Shown here: positions 25,649-32,333 of the stretch, in pieces
Position numbering within the stretch: position 1 is the stretch's first letter
Layout of the letters: every line of letters starts with the position of its first letter
Origin: an uncultured Desulfovibrio sp.
Lineage (GTDB): Bacteria; Desulfobacterota; Desulfovibrionia; Desulfovibrionales; Desulfovibrionaceae
Direction of reading: 5' to 3'
NCBI GenBank assembly: GCA_944324555.1
Contig: CALUWU010000072.1
Location: 1-32,333 of the forward strand
Length of the DNA stretch: 32,333 bases
Translations under genes and position numbers: made by a program
The notes under the pieces: generated by a model
The model's input: only the letters and a program-made list of their open reading frames with translations
Told to the model about the DNA's origin: nothing
Databases searched by the model: none

Positions 25649-25675
25649 TTGCCTTATGGGGATGCTCACTATAAA
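25647..25675 (+). promoter_or_regulatory. Possible promoter of the second TPR gene
   Basis: TCTTGC (25647-25652), 17 bases, then TATAAA (25670-25675). The -10 is strong and the -35 weak. Transcripts would run through the whole family 2 repeat before reaching the ATG at 25877. Confidence 0.4.
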
Positions 25676-25698
25676 GTATCGAAAATTTCTAGAACGCT

Positions 25699-25849
25699 TC
25701 TAGAGCATTTCAGTTTGAAACGCCTTGCGCTTCAAACCCTGCGGCCTGTCGTTTCACGGAAAAAATGCGGTTTTTCCGATCGCTCCGGGCCGGGCGGCGC
25801 GGCGCCGCCGCCTCGCGTTTCGCCGTTTTCAAAGGCAAAACGCTCTAGA
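25699..25849 (-). repeat. Multi-hairpin repeat, family 2, copy B
   Basis: Inverted relative to copy A at 12177-12306. It is bounded by TCTAGAGC (25699-25706) and its inverse GCTCTAGA (25842-25849). Inside are GTTTGAAACGC paired with GCGCTTCAAAC (one mismatch), CGGAAAAA with TTTTTCCG, a GC-rich near-palindrome around 25793-25812, and GCGTTTCGCC (25815-25824) with GGCAAAACGC (25834-25843). The same hairpins in the same order occur in copy A, but the stem sequences differ. Confidence 0.8.
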
Positions 25850-25876
25850 CAAAACGCCATCAGTGGCAGGACAGAC

Positions 25877-26614
25877 ATGGCAAAAAAACATTCCCGCAAG
25901 CCCGCGCCGTCGCCGAAAGCTCCCGCTCCGGCCCCGGCCGCGCCTTCTCCCGCGGCCGCGCCGGCGCAAGATCAGGCCGTCGCGACGCCGCTTTCCGCGG
26001 CGCCGACGGTTCGTCGCTCGACCTGCATCTTCGGCATGGGCGCCATGCTGGTTCTCGGCGTGCTGCTGGGCAGCATGGCTTCCGCCTTCCTGCACGGCCC
26101 GGCGCCGGCTCCGGCCCCCGCGCAGACGCAGTCGCAGGCCGCCGCGACGCCCACACCCCAGACGCCGCAGGAAAGCGTGCCGCCGGAGCTGGCGCAGCGC
26201 ATTGCCGAATTGCAGTCGCAGCTTGCAAAGAAACCGACGGATGCGGAACTGCTTTCCACGCTCGGCAGCCTGTATTTCGACACGAATCAGCCCCGTCTGG
26301 CCATAGAGGCCTACGAGGCCTCCCTGCGCTTCGCTCCCGGCAACGTCCATGTCATGACGGATCTGGGCATCATGTACCGGGAAATCGGCAATCCCGAAAA
26401 GGCGGTCGCCCTTTTCCGCGAGGTTGTCGCCCTGAAGCCCGACTTTGAAAACGCCCTTTTCAATCTTGGCGTCGTGCTCAACTTCGATCTGCACAGGCAC
26501 GACGAAGCGCGCGCCGCCTGGCAGCGGCTGCTGACCGTCAACCCCGCCGCGCGCACGCCCAACGGCGATCCCGTATCCGAAGTCATCAAAACCATCCCGA
26601 AGGACAAGAAGTAG
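25877..26614 (+). CDS. Membrane-anchored TPR protein with Ala/Pro-rich N terminus
   Basis: A 245-residue protein. The first 45 residues are Lys/Ala/Pro-rich, followed by one membrane helix (about 52-72), a second Ala/Pro/Gln-rich linker, and TPR repeats from about residue 100 on (LSTLGSLYFDTNQPRLAIEAY, cited as residues 122-142, then VMTDLGIMYREIGNPEKAVALF and a third unit). The start is MAKKHSRKP after AGGA; the frame is open upstream through the repeat. It resembles the CcmI-like protein of the neighbouring operon in layout, but is separated from it by a terminator and a repeat. The partner is unknown; a second periplasmic scaffold for cytochrome or envelope assembly is possible. Confidence 0.8.
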   Translation: MAKKHSRKPAPSPKAPAPAPAAPSPAAAPAQDQAVATPLSAAPTVRRSTCIFGMGAMLVLGVLLGSMASAFLHGPAPAPAPAQTQSQAAATPTPQTPQESVPPELAQRIAELQSQLAKKPTDAELLSTLGSLYFDTNQPRLAIEAYEASLRFAPGNVHVMTDLGIMYREIGNPEKAVALFREVVALKPDFENALFNLGVVLNFDLHRHDEARAAWQRLLTVNPAARTPNGDPVSEVIKTIPKDKK

Positions 26615-26650
26615 CCGCGCCGCCGCCGGTCTGGACGCCCCCGATGCTTC

Positions 26651-26717
26651 CGCAACGCCGCCGTTGCGGCGTTGCGTTGCGCGGCGGCCTCTTTCGCGGC
26701 ATGCGTCCGCATGCCGC
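26651..26717 (+). other. Two perfect hairpins in tandem before the sensor-like gene
   Basis: CGCAACGCCGC (26651-26661) pairs with GCGGCGTTGCG (26666-26676), 11 of 11. GCGGCATGCG (26696-26705) pairs with CGCATGCCGC (26708-26717), 10 of 10 with a 2-base gap. They lie in the 202-base gap after the TPR gene. Neither has a U tract, so they may terminate poorly, stabilise the upstream message, or act as protein sites. Confidence 0.5.
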
Positions 26718-26816
26718 CCGCGACGGCTCTTGCGACAAACCCTGTTCCGAACAACGACGCCCCGGGACGAGGCCCCGCCTTCTCCCGGAAACCCCGCGTC
26801 GCGCCCCCGGAACGTC

Positions 26817-29800
26817 ATGGACAGAAACATGAAACGACGTCTTTTCCAAACACTCCGCGCGGCGGTCTTCGCGGCGCTGCTCTGTCTCGCGGCAGGCGTT
26901 CCGGCCGGGGCGCAACAGCCCGTTCCCCCCGTCATGGGCGCGTCCCACCTCGCCCTGCTGCCCTATCTTGACGCCTTCATCGACACGTCCGGCAACATGG
27001 ATGTTGAAGAAGTGGCCGCGCCTGAAAACGCCCATCGTTTCATGCCGCTCAATCTTCGCTCCCTGCCGCTTTCCGGCGGCGTCGCGTGGCTGCGGCTGGT
27101 TATCGCCCCCCTGCCCGAAGGCGGCAAGGCGGACAAGATCCTCCTTGATATGGGCGACGACATTCCCGGCGCGCCGACCTTTTACACCGCGACCCTCAAT
27201 CCCCTGAGCAATACGCTCGAATGGCAGGAAAACGACCGCTCGCGCGTGCAGCTGCTGCCCGAGGCGGGCGCGGAAGCCCAGACCTGCTACATCCGTCTGG
27301 ACGGTCTGCCCGGCTTCTGGTTCTCGCCCACGCTCCGCACGCCGCAGGACGCCACGACAAACTGGGGCGGTCTGGCCCATACCGGGGCCACCCTGGCCCT
27401 GGGGGTGGTCATGCTGCTCTGCCTGCTGCGCGGCTTTACCGAAAAGGGGCAATGGCGCATCTGGACGTCGCTCTATGTGGCCGTGGCCCTGGCCCAGTCC
27501 GTTCTCGGCATGCCCGCCATCGCGGACGGGCGCATTCCCATGAACGAGGCCGCCGCCGCGCTGGCGCCGGGGGTCGCGCTCATGCTGCTGCCGCATGTGG
27601 CCCGTCACTTTCTGGACACGCGCCGCGCCTCGCGCTCGCTGGACGTGCAGTACATGCTGCTCAGCCTGCCCGGGGTCGTTCTGGCGCTGACGCCGCTGCT
27701 GCCCGACTTCGCCTGGATGACGCGCTTCCTGCCCCTGTGGCCCGCCGCGACCGTCCTGTTCGTGCCCACCACGCTTGGCGCCTGCCTCATGGGTCTTGGC
27801 GGCGGCGCGCGCTTCCTGCTGGCCTGCCTTCTGCAGACCCTCGCCGTGGGCGCGGCCTTTGCGGGCATGGACTTCGGCTATCCTTCCGCCGTTCTGGCCT
27901 CGCTGCCCTACTGGGGCACGGCGCTTGGCGCGCTGCTCGTCGCCGGCACCGCCACGCCGCGTCGCAAGCGCGCGCCCGATGAAAACGACGCGACCGCCAT
28001 TCCCGTGGCGCCCCCGGACGACGATTTTCTCTCCCTCGACATGCCTCCGGCGGCGGGTCAGCCTGCCGAAGGCGGCGCCGAAGATCCCGGCCTGATCATC
28101 AATATCGCCGACTTTGAAGGCGCGACCGCCCCGGAAAAGCCCGCGACCAGAACGCAGACGCCCCCGGCCCCGGCCGCCGCTCCCGCGCCGGCTCCGGCGC
28201 CGGCACAGCCCGCCGCGCCCGCCGTCGAAGCCGGAAAGTTCAATCTGCAGCAGCTCCTGCGCGAAGCCCACGACGCCGTCGCCGCCGAGGCGGAGCGCAA
28301 GAACATCGGCCTGTCGTGGTACATGCCGCCCAACCTTCCCCAGCTCTACGCGGGCGACGGCGAGGCCCTCGCGACCGTGCTCCGGACCCTGCTCAACAGC
28401 TCGGTGCGCGCCACAAGCCGGGGAGCCGTCCAGTTTTCCGCCCGGCGCGTTCGCGACAGCAACGACCCCGGCCGCCTTCTGTTCAACGTCAACGACACGG
28501 GTTCGGGCATGCCCCCCAGCGGCCGTTCCAGCACGGCCCTGGCCCGGGCAGCCGATCTGGCGGGCGCGCACGGCGGCTTCTTCGAGGCCGAATGCGGCCC
28601 CCAGGGGGCTTCGGTGTCCTTCTCGCTGCATTTCCGCCCCGTGGAAGAAGAGCTTGAAAGCCCGTCGAGCGCGGCGCCGCGCCCCGGCATCATGGTTGTC
28701 GCGCCCAACGTGGCCGCCAGAAGCGCCATTATCGAAGCCCTTTCGGGCATGCCCTGCGCCCCGCGACAGGCCAGCTCGCTGGGCGGCGCCATTTCCCTGA
28801 ACATGCAGCGCCCGGCAAGCGTGCTCATTGTCTGCGGTCAGGAAGCCTCGCCCGCGTCGCGCGGCCTTGTGGAACGCTTCAGGGAAGCCGGCAGGAAGCT
28901 GCCGCACTTCGGCGCCATCGCCGTCACCGACGACGACAGGACGTGGGACATGCTGGCCGACGCCGGATTTACCCACGCCCTGCTCGCGCCGCCGAATCCC
29001 GCCGCGCTGCGGGCCACCGTGGAGGAAATTCTCTCCGGCAGGCTTGACGCGGACATAGCGGAACTTCCCGCTCCCGCTCCGGCAAAGGAAAAGCCCGCGC
29101 GCGGCATCCCGGATCTGTTCGACGCGCCGGCCGCGCCCCGCCCCATGCCGGCGCCTCCCGCCGCCGCGCGCCAGACGCCCGCGACGCCGCCCCCGGCGCC
29201 GAAGGCCGCGAACGCGCATGCGGAAGCCGACGACATCGTCGCCGCGGAAGAAGCGCGCCTGCGCCAGACGCGGCGCGCGCCGCGTCCCGAGCCTGCGCCC
29301 GCCGTCTCCCGTGCCGCCGCATCCCGGCCGGCCCCCGCGCCTGAACCCGCTCCGGCTCCCCGGCCCGCCGCGCCCGTTCCGGCGCCGCAGTCCGCGTCCA
29401 GACCCGCTCCGGCGCCCCAGCCGGCGCCCGCCCCGGCTCGCGCCGCGACGGTCAGCGAGGATCTTCTGGACGATCTGCCCGATTTCGTGCGCGGAGAAGA
29501 ACCGGAAGAGCGCGTCACCCTGCCGTCGTCGCATATCAAGGGACCGTGGGTCACGTCCGACGGCGAGGCCAGCCCCGCCCTGAAGGACGCCTGGAAGCAG
29601 CCTTCCCGCTCTCCGGCGCCGCAGCGCCGGCCGTCCGTGCCCTTTACGCCGACGCCGCGCGGCGCGGGAAGCGGCGCCGACGCCGAGGTGGGCGATCCCA
29701 TGCCGATCCCCCGCGCGCGCAGGCAGACGCCTCCCGTCGCGCGCACGCGCCCGGCCGCGACCGCCGCGCGTCAGCCGCAGCCCGCGGCGTCGGCCCGGCC

Positions 29801-30116
29801 GCTGATCCGGGCCGAGGAAGGCATGCCCGCCCCCGACCCCAGCTACAGCGAAGCCCGGGCCGCCATGCTCCGCCGCGCCGACATGCTGCTGAAGGAAACC
29901 CAGACGGCCTACAACGAGGGCCGCCCGCAGCATGCGGCCATGACGGCCCTCGACATAGCAAAGGAAATGGAGGCGTTCGGCATCCGCCATATCGCCCGCC
30001 TCGCCCGCAATGTGGAACGCGCCGGAACCGCCGGCGACATGGAAGCCCTTGGCGATATCCTTCCCGAACTGTACAATGCCATGGAGCGCCTTTATATTCA
30101 GCTGGACAGACGCTGA
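26817..30116 (+). CDS. Degenerate 7TM sensor-kinase-like membrane protein
   Basis: A 1,099-residue protein that looks like a hybrid histidine kinase without working phosphotransfer sites. In order: a signal peptide (1 to about 32); a periplasmic 7TMR-DISM extracellular-type domain (about 45-165); a block of about seven membrane helices (about 182-381); an Ala/Pro-rich linker; a HATPase-type domain (about 475-606) that keeps an N-box Asn (TLLNSSVRAT) and NDTGSGMP but has no GLGL-type lid and no His-bearing dimerisation helix before it; a receiver-like domain (about 623-742) in which the acidic pair is AP, the phosphoacceptor strand reads LIVCGQEA and the Lys is Ala; a long Pro/Ala linker; and an HPt-like four-helix end (about 1000-1095) without the His. 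The start could also be ATG 26829. Inferred role: a non-catalytic signalling or scaffold protein. Confidence 0.75.
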   Translation: MDRNMKRRLFQTLRAAVFAALLCLAAGVPAGAQQPVPPVMGASHLALLPYLDAFIDTSGNMDVEEVAAPENAHRFMPLNLRSLPLSGGVAWLRLVIAPLPEGGKADKILLDMGDDIPGAPTFYTATLNPLSNTLEWQENDRSRVQLLPEAGAEAQTCYIRLDGLPGFWFSPTLRTPQDATTNWGGLAHTGATLALGVVMLLCLLRGFTEKGQWRIWTSLYVAVALAQSVLGMPAIADGRIPMNEAAAALAPGVALMLLPHVARHFLDTRRASRSLDVQYMLLSLPGVVLALTPLLPDFAWMTRFLPLWPAATVLFVPTTLGACLMGLGGGARFLLACLLQTLAVGAAFAGMDFGYPSAVLASLPYWGTALGALLVAGTATPRRKRAPDENDATAIPVAPPDDDFLSLDMPPAAGQPAEGGAEDPGLIINIADFEGATAPEKPATRTQTPPAPAAAPAPAPAPAQPAAPAVEAGKFNLQQLLREAHDAVAAEAERKNIGLSWYMPPNLPQLYAGDGEALATVLRTLLNSSVRATSRGAVQFSARRVRDSNDPGRLLFNVNDTGSGMPPSGRSSTALARAADLAGAHGGFFEAECGPQGASVSFSLHFRPVEEELESPSSAAPRPGIMVVAPNVAARSAIIEALSGMPCAPRQASSLGGAISLNMQRPASVLIVCGQEASPASRGLVERFREAGRKLPHFGAIAVTDDDRTWDMLADAGFTHALLAPPNPAALRATVEEILSGRLDADIAELPAPAPAKEKPARGIPDLFDAPAAPRPMPAPPAAARQTPATPPPAPKAANAHAEADDIVAAEEARLRQTRRAPRPEPAPAVSRAAASRPAPAPEPAPAPRPAAPVPAPQSASRPAPAPQPAPAPARAATVSEDLLDDLPDFVRGEEPEERVTLPSSHIKGPWVTSDGEASPALKDAWKQPSRSPAPQRRPSVPFTPTPRGAGSGADAEVGDPMPIPRARRQTPPVARTRPAATAARQPQPAASARPLIRAEEGMPAPDPSYSEARAAMLRRADMLLKETQTAYNEGRPQHAAMTALDIAKEMEAFGIRHIARLARNVERAGTAGDMEALGDILPELYNAMERLYIQLDRR

Positions 30117-30176
30117 TCCGTCTCCGGCTTCCGTTTCCCTCACCGCGACGCCATCGCGACAAACAAAGGAGTCCCC

Positions 30177-30605
30177 ATGCCGTATTCCAAGGTTCTTGTG
30201 CCCGTCGGCGGTCGTAAGGATACCGTCGAACGCGGTCTGAAAGCCCTGGCCCATGCCCGGCCCCTGACCTCCGGCGAAATCATCCTGCTGCACGTGCTGG
30301 ACCCTCTGCCCGGCACCGTGGGCGGCGAAGCCCGCGAAGCAATGCTCAAGGAAGAACGCCAAAAGGCGGAAGTCGCCCTGCGGCCCCTGCTGAACGCCTT
30401 GACGGAAGAAAAGACGCCCTACCGCGTCATTATCGAACACGGCACGGTGGCCGATACCATCGTGCGCGTCGCTCATGAGCAGGAAGCCGATATTATCGTC
30501 ATGTTCACCGACGGCCGCGACGACGTAAGCAGCATGCTGATCGGCTCCATCACCGAGCGCGTGCTCCGCATTACCGACACGCCCCTGCTGGCCGTTCGCC
30601 GCTGA
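30177..30605 (+). CDS. Universal stress protein (UspA family)
   Basis: A 142-residue cytosolic protein with the Usp fold: KVLVPVGG at the N terminus, then IILLHVLDP, and the C-terminal GS loop LIGSITERVLRITDTPLLAVRR, cited as residues 120-141. ATP-binding Usps have VDGS at the first strand and GxxG-x9-GS in the loop. Here the Asp is Gly (PVGGRKD) and the first loop Gly is Phe (FTDG-x9-GS), so ATP binding may be weak or lost. The ATG follows AAAGGAG. It lies 60 bases after the sensor-like gene on the same strand and may be cotranscribed with it. Confidence 0.92.
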   Translation: MPYSKVLVPVGGRKDTVERGLKALAHARPLTSGEIILLHVLDPLPGTVGGEAREAMLKEERQKAEVALRPLLNALTEEKTPYRVIIEHGTVADTIVRVAHEQEADIIVMFTDGRDDVSSMLIGSITERVLRITDTPLLAVRR

Positions 30606-30623
30606 CGCAGTCTCCCTGTTCCC

Positions 30624-30648
30624 GGGGAGAGGGAATTTCCCTCTCCCC
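30624..30648 (+). terminator. Hairpin after the universal stress gene, probable terminator
   Basis: GGGGAGAGGGA (30624-30634) pairs perfectly with TCCCTCTCCCC (30638-30648), with a 3-base loop, 19 bases past the stop. No U tract follows, so it may act as a 3' stabiliser rather than a true terminator. Confidence 0.45.
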
Positions 30649-30746
30649 ACGCGCCCGCAAGCCGGCGGCATTCTCCCCGCCCGGCGCGGGCGGCCCCGGG
30701 AACGCCTCTCCACGACCTCACGCTTTCGCGTTTTGGAGAAACAGGC

Positions 30747-32177
30747 ATGCAGATTTCATCGGACTTCCAGGCCCTCTGGCTTCTGATTGCCCATGCGCTT
30801 TCCTGGTTCGGCGTCGTGCATGCCCTGCTGACCAAACATGATCCCCGTTCCGCGCTCGGCTGGACGGCCGCCATGCTCTTTCTCCCCGGGGTCGGGCTTC
30901 TCGTCTACCTGCTGCTGGGCATCAGCAGGGCGGAAAGCCGGGCGGCGCGCCTGCTGCACAAGGCCGCGCAGGCCCAGCCCGATTACGCTCACCCCGCTCC
31001 GCCCCACAAGCACAAGGACACGCCGGAACAGGCCATACAGCTCGAGCGCCTCGGCCGCAAACTCGGCCGCCAGAGCCTGTGCGGCGGCAATACCCTCCGC
31101 ATCCTTCTCAACGGCGACATGGCCTATCCGGCCATGCTGAACGCCATCCATCAGGCGCGCGACCACGTCTATCTGGCAACCTACATCTTTCGCAGCGGCT
31201 TCATCGGCCGCCGCTTTGCCGAAGCTCTGGCCGACGCGGCCGCCCGCGGCGTCGACGTCCGACTGCTGGTGGACGGCTTCGGCGGCTCCGCCTACAGCCT
31301 CCGCAAACCCTGGAAAGGACTGGCGGAACGGGGCGTGCGCGTGGCCCGCTTTCTGCCGCCCCGTCTCTTCCCTCCCAATTTCTCCATCAATCTGCGCAAT
31401 CACCGCAAGGTTCTCATCTGCGACGACGTCGGCTTTACCGGCGGCATGAACATCGCCGACGATCACCTGACGCGCGGCCGCCGCAGCGACGTCCGCGACG
31501 TCCATTTCCGCTGCGTCGGCCCCATTGTCCGCCAGCTGCGCCGTTCCTTCCTGCTGGACTGGGGTTTTGCCACCGGCGTTTACGATCCCCTGCCGGAAAG
31601 GGAATCCGTGTCGCGCGCTCCCGAAAGCGCCTGCCTGTGCCGGGTCGTGCTCGACGGCCCCGGCTCCGAAGCGGACGCGCTCAACGATCTTTTCTGCGGC
31701 GTGATCAACTGCGCCCGGCGCAGCATCCGAATCATGACGCCCTACTTTCTCCCTTCCCACGAGCTGATGAGCAGCCTGCGCAGCGCGGCCCTGCGCGGTG
31801 TCGACGTGCGGATCGTCCTCCCGGGGTACAACAACATGCCCTTTGTCGACTGGGCGTCCTTCCGGCTCCTGCCCACGCTTCTGGCCGCGGGCGTGCGTAT
31901 CTGGCGCCAGCCGCCCCCCTTTGTTCACAGCAAGCTGCTGGCCGTGGACGGCTATTACGCCCAGATAGGCTCCGCCAACCTCGACGCCCGCAGCCTGCGG
32001 CTTAATTTCGAGCTGAACATGGAAGTTTTCGACAGAACGTTCCATGATCGCCTCGCGACGCACATTGACGCGGCCATTGGCGCGGGCGCGGAGATTTCTC
32101 TCGCGGAGCTGCGTTCGCGCCCCCTGCCCCTCCGCCTCCGCGACGCCGCCTTCTGGCTTTTTTCCCCCTATCTGTAG
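30747..32177 (+). CDS. cls: Cardiolipin synthase (phospholipase D superfamily)
   Basis: Inner-membrane enzyme that joins two phosphatidylglycerols to cardiolipin and glycerol. It has 476 residues: two N-terminal membrane helices (about 5-25 and 35-55, with KHDPRSALGWTAAMLFLPG between and within them), then two phospholipase D domains. Both HKD motifs are intact: NHRKVLICDDVGFTGG in the first half and VHSKLLAVDGYYAQIGSANLD in the second, cited to show His, Lys and Asp. The ATG is preceded by GGAGAAACAGGC. A family 1 repeat starts at the last base of its stop codon. Confidence 0.95.
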   Translation: MQISSDFQALWLLIAHALSWFGVVHALLTKHDPRSALGWTAAMLFLPGVGLLVYLLLGISRAESRAARLLHKAAQAQPDYAHPAPPHKHKDTPEQAIQLERLGRKLGRQSLCGGNTLRILLNGDMAYPAMLNAIHQARDHVYLATYIFRSGFIGRRFAEALADAAARGVDVRLLVDGFGGSAYSLRKPWKGLAERGVRVARFLPPRLFPPNFSINLRNHRKVLICDDVGFTGGMNIADDHLTRGRRSDVRDVHFRCVGPIVRQLRRSFLLDWGFATGVYDPLPERESVSRAPESACLCRVVLDGPGSEADALNDLFCGVINCARRSIRIMTPYFLPSHELMSSLRSAALRGVDVRIVLPGYNNMPFVDWASFRLLPTLLAAGVRIWRQPPPFVHSKLLAVDGYYAQIGSANLDARSLRLNFELNMEVFDRTFHDRLATHIDAAIGAGAEISLAELRSRPLPLRLRDAAFWLFSPYL

Positions 32178-32333
32178 GGTCAGGACTCATTACGGTTGAC
32201 TTGAGGGGGAAGAACCCCCCTTTGCTCTGCTGTCGATGCCCGTAAGGCGCCAGGGCGCCTGACGGGCACGGCCTGCGGCCGCCCGTCGGGTCGCTGCTTG
32301 CGGCAAAAAGGGCCCAGCCTTTCGCAGAGTCAG
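32177..32333 (-). repeat. Family 1 repeat copy 4, inverted and cut by the window end
   Basis: Begins GGGTCAGGACTCATTACGGTT (16-base end at 32177-32192, starting on the last base of the cls stop), followed by the outer arm TTGAGGGGGAA (32201-32211). The inner hairpin is at 32238-32267, and CCGCAAG/GGGCCCAGCC blocks continue to the end. It is the reverse complement of copy 3. In the inner stem one position pairs C with T, intermediate between the C-G of copy 1 and the A-T of copy 3. The second outer arm must lie beyond the window. Confidence 0.82.

Larger units (their letters stand above)
25537..25876 (+). other. Gap after the ccm operon: terminator, promoter, repeat
   Basis: 340 bases without a gene. 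In order it holds the hairpin at 25621-25648, a promoter-like pair at 25647-25675, and family 2 repeat copy B at 25699-25849, which would lie in the leader of the following TPR gene. Open frames crossing it are not supported. Confidence 0.5.

Noticed and set aside
26586..30713. A 1,375-codon open frame on the minus strand opposite the sensor-like gene
   Set aside because: It is very rich in Gly, Arg and Ala with no domain, as expected for antisense reading of GC-rich coding DNA, and the plus strand has a signal peptide, membrane helices and recognisable domains.

Overview
The window most resembles the chromosome of a GC-rich sulfate-reducer-type deltaproteobacterium, probably Desulfovibrionaceae. 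The main reasons are a cytochrome c maturation (Ccm) operon whose CcmE carries a CxxxY haem site and which has no ccmG or ccmH in the cluster (the 'System I*' arrangement described for Desulfovibrio), a Desulfovibrio-type outer-membrane porin, an fba-gap pair and a TRAP-TAXI transporter. The genus is an inference. No transposase, phage gene or CRISPR array is visible.

Layout. 1-3201: on the minus strand, surE, then fba and gap (lower glycolysis/gluconeogenesis), with a clear promoter before fba. 3276-6339: a plus-strand operon of a YhaM-like OB/HD nuclease, thymidylate kinase and a histone-deacetylase-like enzyme with a C-terminal cysteine module. 6394-7584: a divergent pair, a TIGR04076-type small protein and a flavoprotein with a four-cysteine cluster. 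7791-11781: a minus-strand operon of TAXI binding protein, fused TRAP permease and a MalY/PatB C-S lyase whose GTG start lies inside the permease gene. 12625-16774: minus-strand porin, SLC13/DASS-type anion transporter and a Crp/Fnr-family regulator. 17045-17121: initiator tRNA-fMet. 17223-19772: an AbgA-like M20 amidohydrolase divergent from a CNNM/CBS membrane protein. 19976-25536: the ccm operon (ccmE, ccmF, a single-chain ccmA-ccmB fusion, ccmC, ccmD and a CcmI-like TPR protein). 25877-32177: a second membrane-anchored TPR protein, a 1,099-residue membrane protein built like a hybrid sensor kinase but lacking phosphotransfer residues, a universal stress protein and a cardiolipin synthase.

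Two families of structured non-coding repeats occupy the gaps. Family 1 has four copies (about 45-220, 7616-7765, 12308-12625, 32177 to the window end), all beside the 3' ends of genes; their base-paired arms change together between copies. Family 2 has two inverted copies (about 12177-12306 and 25699-25849), each made of several hairpins.

The items most worth attention are the phosphorelay-dead sensor-kinase-like protein, the covarying repeat family, the CcmA-CcmB fusion, and the C-S lyase translationally coupled to a TRAP-TAXI importer behind a promoter with a palindrome at its predicted start site.
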